Positions 17,130 to 25,829 of a stretch of DNA of 64,000 bases are shown one piece after another. A program made the translations under genes and the position numbers. The notes below the pieces were generated by a model that was given only the letters and a program-made list of their open reading frames with translations, did no database searches and was not told the origin of the DNA. The stretch is from PALSA-1003 sp963741315 (GTDB taxonomy: Bacteria; Pseudomonadota; Gammaproteobacteria; Burkholderiales; Casimicrobiaceae). The stretch lies in NCBI GenBank assembly GCA_963741315.1, contig CAVUHK010000005.1, positions 186,001 through 250,000 on the forward strand. Reading direction: 5' to 3'. Within the stretch, counting starts at the first letter, position 1. Every line of letters starts with the position of its first letter.

Positions 17130-17960
17130 ATGACACGCTACGACCTTCATTGCCACTCCACGCATTCCGACGGCCTGCTTTCGCCGACTGAGGTGGCGCA
17201 GCGCGCGGCAAGCCGTGGCGTCGATGTTTGGGCGCTCACCGATCACGACGAGACCAGCGGCCTGGCCGAGGCACGCGAGGTGGCGACCGCAGCCGGGATC
17301 AGATTCATCAATGGGGCGGAATTGTCGGTGAGCTGGCACGACGTGACGCTCCACATCGTCGGTCTGGGCATCGATCCCGACAGCGACGGGCTGCAGGCGG
17401 GTCTGCAGTCGATCCGGCAGGGCCGAGACGAGCGAGCGCGCCGCATGGCCGATTCGCTGGCGCAGGCCGGCATTCCCGGCGCCTTCGAAGGCGCGGCAAA
17501 GTACGTGACCAATCCAAGACTGATCGGTCGCACCCACTTTGCCCGATTCCTGGTCGAGTCCGGCAAAGTCAGCGATATAAAGGTCGCGTTCCAGCGCTAC
17601 CTGACCAAGGGCAAGCCAGGCTATGTCGCACACGAATGGGCGACCCTGTCGCAGGCGCTGGACTGGATTCATGTCGCGGGCGGACAAGCTGTACTGGCCC
17701 ATCCCGGGCGCTATCCCGTCACCACGGCGCAAATGCGCGAACTGCTCTCCGAATTCCGCGATGCCGGCGGCGACGCCATCGAAGTGCTGACCGCCAGCCA
17801 CACGCAGGCCCAGACGACCGAGTACGCCCGTTTCGCGCGTGTCTTCGGACTGTTGGCGTCGTCGGGATCCGACTACCACGGTCCGGGCGAGAGCTGGGCC
17901 GACCTCGGCGACATGCCGCAGCTCCCTGCCGGAGTCACTCCTGTCTGGAAAGACTGGTGA
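17130..17960 (+). CDS. rnm: RNase AM-type 5'-3' exonuclease (PHP domain)
   Basis: A 276-residue PHP-domain phosphoesterase of the YciV/TrpH group, shown in E. coli to be a 5'-3' exoribonuclease (RNase AM) that trims 5' ends of rRNA. The metal-ligand motifs are present in order: DLHCHSTHSDG at the N-terminus, LTDHDETSG, GAELS, LHIVGLGID, TRGHF-like GRTHFARFLVESGK, GGQAVLAHPGRYP and SSGSDYHGP. Length and order match the E. coli protein closely. The start at 17130 is chosen because the family begins directly before the DLHxH motif; the open frame extends upstream without support. Its stop overlaps the GTG start of ppsR by four bases, indicating co-translation. Confidence 0.9.
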   Translation: MTRYDLHCHSTHSDGLLSPTEVAQRAASRGVDVWALTDHDETSGLAEAREVATAAGIRFINGAELSVSWHDVTLHIVGLGIDPDSDGLQAGLQSIRQGRDERARRMADSLAQAGIPGAFEGAAKYVTNPRLIGRTHFARFLVESGKVSDIKVAFQRYLTKGKPGYVAHEWATLSQALDWIHVAGGQAVLAHPGRYPVTTAQMRELLSEFRDAGGDAIEVLTASHTQAQTTEYARFARVFGLLASSGSDYHGPGESWADLGDMPQLPAGVTPVWKDW

Positions 17961-18788
17961 CGCCGCCCGAACGCCGCACGGTCTTTTTCGTCTCGGACCG
18001 CACCGGCATCACCGCCGAGATGCTCGGCAACAGTTTGTTGTCGCAGTTCGAGGAGTTCAACTTTCCAGCGCGAGACGATTCCCTTCGTCGACACGCCGGA
18101 AAAGATCGACGCGGTACTGCGCAGAATCGACGAAATCGCCAAAGCCGAAGGCAGGCGGCCGCTGGTGTTCAGTTCGATCGTCAACGACACGATGAGCGCG
18201 CAGCTGGGTCGTGCCAGTGGACTGGTGCTCGATCTGTTCGGGGTGTTCATCGCCCCGCTGGAGGGCGAGCTCAAGGCCAAGTCTTCGCACACCGCCGGGC
18301 GCTCGCACGGCATCGCCAACAGCCACGAGTACTTCGCGCGCATCGAAGCGATCAATTTCGCGCAGGCGCACGACGATGGCGCGTCGACGCGCGACCTGTC
18401 CAAGGCGCAGGTGATCCTGGTCGGCGTATCGCGCTGCGGCAAGACACCGACGACCCTCTACCTCGCGATGCAGTTCGGCATCCGCGCCGCCAATTTTCCG
18501 CTGACGCCCGACGATTTCGTCGACAAGAAATTGCCGGCGTCGGTGCTGCCGTATCGCGACCGGCTGTTCGGGCTGACCATCAATCCCGAGCGGCTGCGGC
18601 AGATCCGCGGCGAGCGGCGACCCGGCAGTTCGTACGCGACGCTGGACAATTGCCGCTACGAAGTGCGCGAAGCCGAGGCGATGATGCAGCGAGAGGCGAT
18701 CACCATGCTCGACACGACGACCAAATCGATCGAAGAAATTGCCACCACGATCCTGCATCGCGCAGGATTGCAGCGCCACGCCTATTGA
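17957..18788 (+). pseudogene. ppsR: PEP synthase regulatory protein (kinase/pyrophosphorylase), frameshifted
   Basis: PpsR switches PEP synthase off by ADP-dependent phosphorylation and back on by phosphate-dependent pyrophosphorylation. The N-terminal frame (RRTVFFVSDRTGITAEMLGN, LLSQFEEFNF) starts at GTG 17957. After about 18068 the reading moves to a second frame: QRETIPFVDTPEKIDAVLRR, FSSIVNDTMSAQLGR, the P-loop-like GVSRCGKTPTTLYLA, NFPLTPDDF and YATLDNCRYEVREAE. One surplus T in AACTTTCCAG accounts for the shift. The corrected length of about 276 residues is normal. It overlaps the RNase AM gene and is about 1.6 kb from ppsA, its expected target, which is also frameshifted. Confidence 0.85.
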
Positions 18789-18800
18789 GCCCGCATCGGT

Positions 18801-19643
18801 TCACTCTGCAAGCCCGTAACAACGCCTGGCATTGTCGCCGCGCACGGCGGCACGCTCCTCGACCGACAGTCCACTGAGCAACGCACCGCTCGCGGCATGC
18901 CAATCGGCATAGCTCGCGGTCAACGTCAGCACAGGCCAGTCGCTGCCCCAGATCACGCGCTCGACACCAAAGCAGGTAATGACGTGGTCTACGTAGCGGC
19001 GCAACGAATCGACCGTCCAGCAAGCGCCCGCCTCGGTCGCCAGCCCGGACAATTTGCAATACGCCGAACCGTGCGCCGCAATCGCTGCGATGTCGGCCGC
19101 CCAGGGCTGCCAGCCACCTGCGGCGATGTCCGGCTTGGCGCAATGATCGACGACGACGACGAGGTCAGGATGCGCATCCTGCATCGCTCGCAGCGCCTTG
19201 AGCTCGCGCGGCCTGACTAGCGCGTCGAAGCGCAGGCCGAGCGAGGGTAACGCCGCGAGTGCCGGCTGCACGTCGGCACGAAGGATCCATTCGGCGTCTG
19301 CAAGATCGTGCAGCATCGGCCGCACACCCTTCAGCAGCGGATTCGCGGCGAGCTCCGAGAGCGCGTCGGGCGCGTCGCGTGCAGCGAGGTCGACCCACCC
19401 GACCACGCCGCGCACGAGGCCGGCGCTATGTTCCGCGATGTCGAGCAGGTAACGCGTCTCAGCGACGGTTGGCGCCGCCTGCACCAGCACCGTCGCACCG
19501 ATGTCGGCGGCCGCCAGCTGCGGACGCAATTCGTCGAGCGTGAAGTCGCGGTAAATCGCGGCCAGTGCGGGCGTCGGTTGCAACCAAGCGTAGTCGCCGC
19601 GCGCGATCTGCCAGACGTGATGATGGGCGTCGACGCCGCTCAT
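18801..19643 (-). CDS. Amidohydrolase family lactonase (L-fuconolactonase-like)
   Basis: A 280-residue amidohydrolase-2 family protein. The metal-binding DAHHHVW motif is at the N-terminus, followed by ALAAIYRDFTLDELRP, VDHCAKPDI and the late WGSDWPVLTL motif. This arrangement is typical of lactonases that open sugar-acid lactones such as L-fucono-1,5-lactone. The start at 19643 is the only ATG giving this N-terminus, and lies one base after the stop of the aldose dehydrogenase gene, so the two are surely co-translated: dehydrogenase first, then lactonase on its product. Substrate specificity is inferred from the cluster. Confidence 0.82.
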   Translation of the reverse strand: MSGVDAHHHVWQIARGDYAWLQPTPALAAIYRDFTLDELRPQLAAADIGATVLVQAAPTVAETRYLLDIAEHSAGLVRGVVGWVDLAARDAPDALSELAANPLLKGVRPMLHDLADAEWILRADVQPALAALPSLGLRFDALVRPRELKALRAMQDAHPDLVVVVDHCAKPDIAAGGWQPWAADIAAIAAHGSAYCKLSGLATEAGACWTVDSLRRYVDHVITCFGVERVIWGSDWPVLTLTASYADWHAASGALLSGLSVEERAAVRGDNARRCYGLAE

Positions 19644-19644
19644 G

Positions 19645-20667
19645 TCAGCTTTGCGGCAAGGGCGCGCCGTCGACGACGAGCCGGCGATCGCGCAGCGCCT
19701 GCCACAGCGACACCGGAATCTCCCAGGCAGCGAAACACCGGTTCGCATCGAACTCGGCGATCGTGCGTGCGCCGGGGATCACGTTCAGCACCGCGGGGTG
19801 CGCGCGTGGAAACTGGAGCGCGGCGGCAGCCAGCGGGACGGCAAACTCCGCGCAGGTCGCTTCGATGGCCGCGACACGCGCGACGATGTCTGGTGGCGCC
19901 GGCGCGTAATTGAAATACGGCGGCGCGCCATCGGCGGGATGCGCGCCACTGGCGAGTATGCCGGAGTTGTAGGGACCGCCGAGCACAATGCCAACCCCGC
20001 GCCGTTGGCATTCCGGCAGAAGTTCGGCGAGCGCGGTCTGGTCGAGCAAGGTGTAGCGACCGGCCAGCAGGATCAGGTCGAGGTCGGCGTGACGCAAGGT
20101 CTGGAGGCACACCTCCACGCTGTTGACTCCGAGGCCGTAGCCCCGGATCGTGCCTTCCGCTTTCAACGCTGCCAACGCTGGCAACCCGCTTTCGAGCAGC
20201 GCCCGAAAGTGTCCCGCGAAAGCCTCGCCATGCGTCGCCACGTCTAGATCGTGCACGTAGACAAAATCGACGCGCGCCTGCTCGAGGCGGCGCAGGCTGT
20301 CGGAGAGCGAGCGCAGCACTCCGTCGCGACTGTAGTCGTAGTGCTGGACGTAAGGCAGCACGTCGACGTAGCCGTGCTGCGCGCGCGGCGCGCCGGAGGC
20401 AGCGCTGAGCACACGACCGACCTTGGTCGACAGGATCAATGGTTCGCGCGGCAAGCCACGCAACGCCTCGCCGATGCGCTGTTCCGACAATCCATTGCCG
20501 TAATGCGGCGCGGTGTCGAAGTAACGCACGCCGGCGGCATAGGCATGGCGTACCAGCGCGATGGCAGCATCATCGGCAAGCGCAGTGAACAGGTTGCCCA
20601 GCGGCGCACCGCCGAAACCCAGTCCGGCGTCGCGCAACGCGGTACGCCATGCCATGTCGAGCGCCAT
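19645..20667 (-). CDS. Aldo/keto reductase, probable aldose (L-fucose-type) 1-dehydrogenase
   Basis: A 340-residue aldo/keto reductase. The catalytic tetrad can be read as Asp51, Tyr56 (FDTAPHYGNGLSE), Lys82 (LSTKVGR) and His139 (FVYVHDLD). This subgroup, with GNLFTALADDAA near the start and LGGPYNSGILASG later, is annotated as D-threo-aldose or L-fucose 1-dehydrogenase and oxidises the sugar to a lactone with NAD(P)+. The following gene is a lactonase, one base away. It is divergent from the aldolase-RraA-FucU operon across 93 bases. The exact sugar is not proven by sequence. Confidence 0.82.
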   Translation of the reverse strand: MALDMAWRTALRDAGLGFGGAPLGNLFTALADDAAIALVRHAYAAGVRYFDTAPHYGNGLSEQRIGEALRGLPREPLILSTKVGRVLSAASGAPRAQHGYVDVLPYVQHYDYSRDGVLRSLSDSLRRLEQARVDFVYVHDLDVATHGEAFAGHFRALLESGLPALAALKAEGTIRGYGLGVNSVEVCLQTLRHADLDLILLAGRYTLLDQTALAELLPECQRRGVGIVLGGPYNSGILASGAHPADGAPPYFNYAPAPPDIVARVAAIEATCAEFAVPLAAAALQFPRAHPAVLNVIPGARTIAEFDANRCFAAWEIPVSLWQALRDRRLVVDGAPLPQS

Positions 20668-20760
20668 GCCCGAATTTGCCCAATCGTCGCCGGCAGCGCA
20701 ACCCTATGCCGCGAGCGCCGCGCGTGAGAAAATTGCCGCGCTGGCCAACCGAGGATCCCC
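20668..20760. promoter_or_regulatory. Divergent promoter region of the sugar-acid cluster
   Basis: These 93 bases separate the two divergent operons and must hold at least one promoter pair. I see the ribosome site (GAGGA) for the gene at 20761 but no repressor gene nearby and no operator palindrome I trust. Confidence 0.35.
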
Positions 20761-21690
20761 ATGAACGGCAGTAAATCCATTCGCGGCGTGTGGTGCGCGA
20801 CGCTGACGCCTTTCGACGCCGAAGGCAGGCCCGACCATGCTCGACTGGCAACGCATGCGAAGCGGCTGTTCGCGAACGGCGTCGACGGCATCGCATTATT
20901 CGGCACCACCGGCGAAGGCCAGTCGCTGTCGCTCGCGGAACGGCGCGCCGGACTCGATGCGCTGCTCGCGGCCGGCATCCCCGCGTCGCAAATCGTCGCC
21001 GGAACCGGTTGCGCAGCGCTGCCGGAGACCATCGAACTGACGCGTCACGCGGTGCAGGCCGGCTGCGCGGGCGCACTGGTGTTGCCGCCGTTCTTCTTCA
21101 AGGGCGTGAGCGACGAAGGCGTGTACGCAGGCTACGCGCGACTGATCGATACGGTGGCCGACGCGCGCTTCCGGATGTACCTCTATCACATCCCGCAAGT
21201 CACCGGCGTGGCGATACCGCACGATGTCATTTCGCGGCTGACCACCACTTATCCGGGCGTGGTGGCTGGCATCAAGGACAGCGCTGGCGACTTCACGCAC
21301 ACCCGGCAACTGCTCGAGCGTTTTCGCACGCTGGCGATTTTCGTCGGCCACGAACCGCACCTGCCGCAAGCGGTCGCCGCCGGTGGCGCGGGCACGATCT
21401 GCGGCGTGTCCAACCTCTATCCAAGGCTGCTGCGCCGACTCTACGACCAGTCGGTCGCGGGCACCGCAGGTGAAGACCTGGCCCGCGTCAAGGCGTTCAT
21501 CGCATCGCTGGACAACGTGCCGCTGTTCGGCGCGTTGAAGGCGATGATGAGCGAATTGACGGGCGATTCGGCCTGGGATGCGCTGCGCCCGCCGCTGGTC
21601 GCGCTGGATCGCAGCGCGCGGCCAGGATGGCTTGCGGCGGTCGCGCGTGCTGGAATCGTTCCGCAACGCGACGCCGCCACATCACACTGA
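20761..21690 (+). CDS. DapA-family aldolase (sugar-acid aldolase)
   Basis: A 309-residue protein of the dihydrodipicolinate synthase / N-acetylneuraminate lyase superfamily, which forms a Schiff base with a keto acid. The Schiff-base lysine is Lys172 (VAGIKDSAG) and the partner tyrosine Tyr142 (YLYHIPQ). The GTTGEGQSLSLAER motif is at residues 48-61. In this setting the likely reaction is cleavage of a 2-keto-3-deoxy sugar acid to pyruvate and an aldehyde, not lysine biosynthesis. A GAGGA ribosome site precedes the ATG. First gene of a four-gene operon with RraA-like, FucU and ribokinase genes. Confidence 0.82.
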   Translation: MNGSKSIRGVWCATLTPFDAEGRPDHARLATHAKRLFANGVDGIALFGTTGEGQSLSLAERRAGLDALLAAGIPASQIVAGTGCAALPETIELTRHAVQAGCAGALVLPPFFFKGVSDEGVYAGYARLIDTVADARFRMYLYHIPQVTGVAIPHDVISRLTTTYPGVVAGIKDSAGDFTHTRQLLERFRTLAIFVGHEPHLPQAVAAGGAGTICGVSNLYPRLLRRLYDQSVAGTAGEDLARVKAFIASLDNVPLFGALKAMMSELTGDSAWDALRPPLVALDRSARPGWLAAVARAGIVPQRDAATSH

Positions 21691-21701
21691 AGGCCGACCC
21701 C

Positions 21702-22412
21702 ATGTCCGACACCCTGCCTACGCCCGCCGACCTTGCGGCACTCGCCACATTCGACACACCGACGATCTGCAACGCTCTGGAAATCGTCGCCCCCGAACGA
21801 CGCGGCCATGGTTACACGACGCATGCCGCGCTGTGCGGGTTTCCGCAGCAGACGCCGATCGTCGGCTACGCGCGCACCGCGCGGATTCGCGCCAAGCTGC
21901 CGCCCAACCTGTCGGCAAAGGAATCGCGCAACCTGCGCGGGGAGTACTACCGCTATGTCGATGCCGGTGCCAAGCCTTCGGTGATCTGCATTCAGGATCT
22001 CGACGGTCGCGATGCAGGCTACGGCGCATTCTGGGGCGAGGTGCATTCCGCGATCCACAAGGGACTCGGTGCGATCGGCCTGGTCACCGATGGCTCGATT
22101 CGCGACATCGACCAGTGGGCGCCCGATTTCCAGTTTCTCGCCGCCAAGGTCGCGCCGTCGCACGCCTGGGCCGACATCGTCGACTTCGCCGGCGAGATCG
22201 AGGTGCTGGGGATGCGTGTGCGTTCGGGCGACATCGTGCACGCCGATCGCCATGGTGCAGTGGTCGTGCCGGCCGCGACGGTGCGCGCGCTGCCCGATGC
22301 CGCGCGGCTGCTCGGCCGGCGCGAGGGTCGCATCCTCGCGGTCGCGCGCGCCGAAGGCTGCACCGCGGAGCGGCTGATCGAAGCCTTCGGCCAGGCCGAT
22401 CAGATTCACTAG
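21702..22412 (+). CDS. RraA-family protein (possible keto-acid aldolase)
   Basis: A 236-residue protein of the RraA family, whose members include 4-hydroxy-4-methyl-2-oxoglutarate aldolase / oxaloacetate decarboxylase as well as the RNase E inhibitor. Recognisable parts are TPTICNALE, GYARTARIRA, the central AFWGEVHSAIHKGLGAIG, LVTDGSIRDID and RSGDIVHADRHGAVVVP. The GxxxxxxxxxGAxGxVTDGxxRD pattern is the metal/substrate loop of the enzymatic members. Its length and position between an aldolase and a sugar mutarotase favour an enzymatic role. Start at 21702, 11 bases after the previous stop. Confidence 0.8.
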   Translation: MSDTLPTPADLAALATFDTPTICNALEIVAPERRGHGYTTHAALCGFPQQTPIVGYARTARIRAKLPPNLSAKESRNLRGEYYRYVDAGAKPSVICIQDLDGRDAGYGAFWGEVHSAIHKGLGAIGLVTDGSIRDIDQWAPDFQFLAAKVAPSHAWADIVDFAGEIEVLGMRVRSGDIVHADRHGAVVVPAATVRALPDAARLLGRREGRILAVARAEGCTAERLIEAFGQADQIH

Positions 22413-22434
22413 GCGCCACGCGCCGGCCTGCGCC

Positions 22435-22875
22435 ATGCTCAAGGGCATCCATCCCCTCCTCCACGCAGAACTGCTGCACACGCTTGCATCCATGGGTCAC
22501 GGTGACGAATTGGTCATCGTCGATGCCAATTTCCCTGCGGCAAGTGTCGGCAAGATGCTCGTACAATTGCCGACCGCAACCTCCGCGATCGCGCTGGACG
22601 CGATATTGACGCTGTTGCCGCTCGACACCGTCGTCAATCCAGCGGTGGTGACCATGCAGGTAGTCGGTGATGTCGCCGCCGTGCCCGAGCCTGTAGCCGA
22701 GTTCGGTGCGGTGCTCGCGCGACATGCACCGTCGGCGACCACCGGCAGCCTCGAGCGGCAAGCGTTCTATGCCCGCGCGCGCAACGCCTTCGCGGTCGTG
22801 CGCACCGGCGAGCTGCGTCGCTATGGCAATGTGCTGCTGGTCAAGGGAGTCGTCAACCGCTATCCGCTCGCATAG
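22435..22875 (+). CDS. fucU: L-fucose mutarotase, RbsD/FucU family
   Basis: A 146-residue RbsD/FucU protein that interconverts the anomers of L-fucose (or a related sugar). The N-terminus MLKGIHPLLHAELLHTLASM and the following GHGDELVIVDANFPA are the family hallmark, holding the active-site His and Asp. The PxxAxFG.VLxR region and the end RYGNVLLVKGVV also match FucU rather than RbsD. It sits between the RraA-like gene and the ribokinase gene with short gaps. Its presence is the strongest hint that the whole cluster handles fucose or a similar 6-deoxysugar. Confidence 0.88.
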   Translation: MLKGIHPLLHAELLHTLASMGHGDELVIVDANFPAASVGKMLVQLPTATSAIALDAILTLLPLDTVVNPAVVTMQVVGDVAAVPEPVAEFGAVLARHAPSATTGSLERQAFYARARNAFAVVRTGELRRYGNVLLVKGVVNRYPLA

Positions 22876-22881
22876 CCGGCC

Positions 22882-23800
22882 ATGGTCGTTGTCTTCGGCT
22901 CGATCAATCTGGACCTCGTGACGCGGGTCGAGCGCTTTCCCGTGCCGGGCGAGACCATCGTCGGCAGCGCATTCGCCACTCATGCCGGAGGCAAGGGCGG
23001 CAATCAGGCGCTGGCAGCAGCGCGTGCAGGCGCGAGCGTGCGGATGTTCGGCGCCGTCGGGACCGACGCATTCGCCGCCGCGGCGACCGCATTGCTGAAC
23101 GCTGGCGGAGTGGATCTGCACGGGGTCGTCGCCGTGGACGGGGCGACTGGTTGCGCGACCATCCTGGTCGATGCAACAGGCGAAAACAGCATCGTCGTCG
23201 TCGCTGGTGCGAATGCCCGCGTCGACGCACACGCGGTGCCGGACGCGGCGCTTGGCCGCGACTGCCTGCTGGTGCTGCAGCAGGAGGTCCCGGCCGAGGC
23301 CAACGCCATGCTGACTTTCGCGTGCCCGCCGTGGCGGCGCACGCATCCTGCTCAATGCCGCGCCAGCGCGTGTGCTGGCGCCGGAATTGTTGCAGTTGCT
23401 CGACGTGCTGGTGGTCAACGAAAGCGAGGCCGCGATGCTGGCCGGCACCTGCGCATGGCCCGCGCCGCCGCGCGAGTTCGCGCGCGCGGCCTCGCTCGCA
23501 GTCGATGGGCTGACGGTCATCGTGACGCTGGGTGCGGACGGAGCGCTGTGCAGCGTGCGCGGAAAAACCATGCACATCGCGGCTCCAGCGGTCGACGTGG
23601 TCGATACCACCGGCGCGGGCGATGCATTCGTCGGCGCCCTCGCCGCGGCGCTCGACGGCGGTGCCGACCTTGCCGCCGCACTGCGCCAGGCCGTGGCCGC
23701 CGGGTCGCTCGCCTGCACCCGTCACGGCGCGCAACCCGCACTGCCGCAACGCGCTGCCATCGACGCGCTGTTACCGCTGGTTACAGTGACGCACGAGTGA
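22882..23800 (+). pseudogene. Ribokinase-like PfkB sugar kinase, frameshifted
   Basis: A PfkB-family kinase in two frames. The first (22882 to about 23325) has the ribokinase opening VVFGSINLDLVTRVERFPVP, GGKGGNQALAAARAGA and GATGCATILVDATGEN. The second (to 23800) has RILLNAAPARVLAPELL, VVNESEAAMLAG and the PfkB signature VDTTGAGDAFVGALA with the catalytic Asp. The shift lies near 23325 in a GC-rich stretch (TGCCCGCCGTGG); removing one C restores about 306 residues, normal for ribokinase. It begins six bases after fucU. A kinase is not required by a purely oxidative fucose route, so its substrate is open. Confidence 0.8.
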
Positions 23801-23836
23801 GGCTGCTACAATTTGCTTTTTCCTCTAGCGATTGCC

Positions 23837-24622
23837 ATGTTCACACGTTTGCTGATCTGCCTTTGCCTGCTGTTCGCGGCGCTGCCCGCGCGGGCCACCG
23901 ACTATACCGATATCTGGTTCCTCCCCGCGGAAAGCGGCTGGGGCGTCAACGTCGTTCAAAGCGACAGTTTCATGTTCGTAACATTTTTCGTCTACGGTCC
24001 GGACAAGAAGCCGATCTGGTATACGGCAAACCTTACGCAGGACGCGAGCAAGAACTACAACGGCCAGCTGTACGCGACGACCGGAAGCTATTACGGCTCG
24101 GCGTGGGTTACCGGCGACCTGACGCAGACCGCAGTCGGTACGGCGTCATTCCAGCCCACCAGCCCGTACACGGCCAATTTGATCTACACCATCACAACCC
24201 CGCAGGCGCTCTCGGCGACCGTGACCAAGGCCATCCAGCGGCAATCGCTGACCCAGATCACCGTCGGTGGAACCTACGTGGGTGCCCAATCGGGCGCCTA
24301 TACGGGCGGCAACTGCAACCTGCCGGGATCGTACAGCGACTTCTACAGCCTGGCCGTCACGCAAAGTACCAGTCGCGTCGTGTCCTTGATCTTCAGCTAC
24401 AACAGCGGCTTGACGTGCACGCTCAGCGGCACGCTTACGCAGTTCGGAAAGCTATACACCATTCCCGCGGCAACCTACGTATGCACGAACCCTTCGCTTA
24501 ATACCACGGCGTCGATCGGTGAGCTGGCGGCGACCAACCTCGGCATCGAGGGGCGCTTCACTGCGCCAAATGTCGGTGGTGGCTGCGCCGAAGCCGCGAC
24601 CTTCTCCGGCGTGCTCCACTAG
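23837..24622 (+). CDS. Exported protein with ESGWGVN motif
   Basis: A 261-residue protein with a signal peptide (residues 1-20, ending ARA). The mature N-terminus reads TDYTDIWFLPAESGWGVNVV, a motif seen in a group of exported proteins of unknown function in betaproteobacteria, usually followed by FVYGPDKKPIWYTA as here. The remainder is rich in Thr, Ser and Tyr and is probably beta-structured; four cysteines occur in the second half. Start at 23837, where the signal peptide begins. It stands alone, 36 bases after the ribokinase gene and convergent with the methyltransferase gene. Confidence 0.75.
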   Translation: MFTRLLICLCLLFAALPARATDYTDIWFLPAESGWGVNVVQSDSFMFVTFFVYGPDKKPIWYTANLTQDASKNYNGQLYATTGSYYGSAWVTGDLTQTAVGTASFQPTSPYTANLIYTITTPQALSATVTKAIQRQSLTQITVGGTYVGAQSGAYTGGNCNLPGSYSDFYSLAVTQSTSRVVSLIFSYNSGLTCTLSGTLTQFGKLYTIPAATYVCTNPSLNTTASIGELAATNLGIEGRFTAPNVGGGCAEAATFSGVLH

Positions 24623-24627
24623 GGCAT

Positions 24628-25425
24628 TCACGGCCCGCGTTGGCCAGCGGCGCGCACACCCTGGCGCGTGCACTCGAACAGGCAGATTGCCGCCGCGGCA
24701 GCGGCGTTGAGCGATTCGAATCCGCCGGGCATGGGAATCGAGACGCGGCACGTCGCCGCGGATCGAAGCGCCGCAGACAGCCCCGCCCCTTCGTTGCCGA
24801 TCGCCACCGCGACCGGCGCCGCGAGGCTGGCCTCGAACAGCGATCCGCCGCCGTGGGCAACCGCCGCGACCAATGTGCCGCGAAAATTCCGCGCCCACTC
24901 CACCAGGTCGACATCCTCGAAGATCTCCAGGTGAAAGTGCCCGCCCTGTCCGGCGCGCAGCACCTTGGGCGACCACGCGAATGCACAGCCCTTGGACAGA
25001 AACACCTGCGCGACTCCCGCGGCGGCAGCGCTGCGCAGGATCGAACCGACGTTACCGGGATCCTGGATGTCTTCGAGCAGCAGACAGAAGTCCGCGGCCT
25101 GCCGAAACTCCGGCCGCGGCGCCGGCACGACCGCGAGCACGCCAACGTCGATCGGAAGCTGCGTCAATTCGGTCCATGCCGCAGCATCGATGATCGCTAC
25201 GCGCCCCCCCGGCATCGCCGCCCTGAGCGCATCGATTTCAGGCGTGGCCACCGCCTGTCCCGCGACGATCAGCGATTCAGGCGCGCCGTGCTGCGCGAGG
25301 TAGGCATTGATGAGGTGAGCGCCTTCGAGGACGCAGCGCCCCAACTTGCGCCGTTCGCGCGACGAGGCCAGCAGGCGCATCGCCTCCTTCAATCGCGGGT
25401 TGTCCTGGGAACTGATGCGAGGCAT
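24628..25425 (-). CDS. SpoU/TrmH-family RNA 2'-O-methyltransferase
   Basis: A 265-residue SPOUT methyltransferase. The N-terminus (SSQDNPRLKEAMRLLASSRE) is the substrate-binding domain found in rRNA-type members. The trefoil-knot motifs are LLLEDIQDPGNVGSILRSAA (motif 1), IGNEGAGLSAAL (motif 2) and ESLNAAAAAAICLFE (motif 3). It probably methylates a ribose in rRNA or tRNA; the exact nucleotide cannot be assigned. It is the last gene of the minus-strand run pyrG-kdsA-eno-ftsB and starts 90 bases after ftsB ends. Confidence 0.85.
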   Translation of the reverse strand: MPRISSQDNPRLKEAMRLLASSRERRKLGRCVLEGAHLINAYLAQHGAPESLIVAGQAVATPEIDALRAAMPGGRVAIIDAAAWTELTQLPIDVGVLAVVPAPRPEFRQAADFCLLLEDIQDPGNVGSILRSAAAAGVAQVFLSKGCAFAWSPKVLRAGQGGHFHLEIFEDVDLVEWARNFRGTLVAAVAHGGGSLFEASLAAPVAVAIGNEGAGLSAALRSAATCRVSIPMPGGFESLNAAAAAAICLFECTRQGVRAAGQRGP

Positions 25426-25515
25426 GGTCGGCAACGGCAGTGGCGGCAAATTCGACCGCGCGCGCACCCGACTGAAGGGCGATTCTTACGCGCCGGACCG
25501 AATGGTCGCTGGTGA

Positions 25516-25827
25516 CTATTTTCCCGGCGCGGCCTTGGGTGTACCCACCGGCTGCACCGGCACTGGCAACTGGAAGAAAACCTCGTCCTGCCGGATCATT
25601 CCCAGCTCCGAGCGGGCGCGCTCTTCGATCGCTTCGAAACCCTGCTTGAGATCGCGCACGTCGGCGTCGAGCGCGGCGTTGCGACCGGCAAGTTCGCTAT
25701 TGACATGCTGTTGCGCGCTGACTTGCCGATCCAGTTCGCGCACGCGCAACCAGCCGCCTCTGCCCAGCCACATGGGGTACTGCAGGCCGAGGATCAGCAG
25801 CGCCAGCAGGGCGGCAAGGATTCGCAA
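25516..25827 (-). CDS. ftsB: Cell division protein FtsB
   Basis: A 103-residue septum-formation initiator protein. One membrane helix at residues 3-18 (ILAALLALLILGLQYPM) is followed by WLGRGG and a coiled coil (RVRELDRQVSAQQHVNSELA) containing the FtsB/DivIC pattern, then GFEAIEERARSELGMIRQDE, the conserved end. FtsB joins FtsL and FtsQ in the divisome. No ATG is available; a TTG at 25827 is the only start that keeps the helix at the N-terminus, two bases after the enolase stop. The eno-ftsB order is common in beta- and gammaproteobacteria. Confidence 0.88.
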   Translation of the reverse strand: MRILAALLALLILGLQYPMWLGRGGWLRVRELDRQVSAQQHVNSELAGRNAALDADVRDLKQGFEAIEERARSELGMIRQDEVFFQLPVPVQPVGTPKAAPGK

Positions 25828-25829
25828 GG

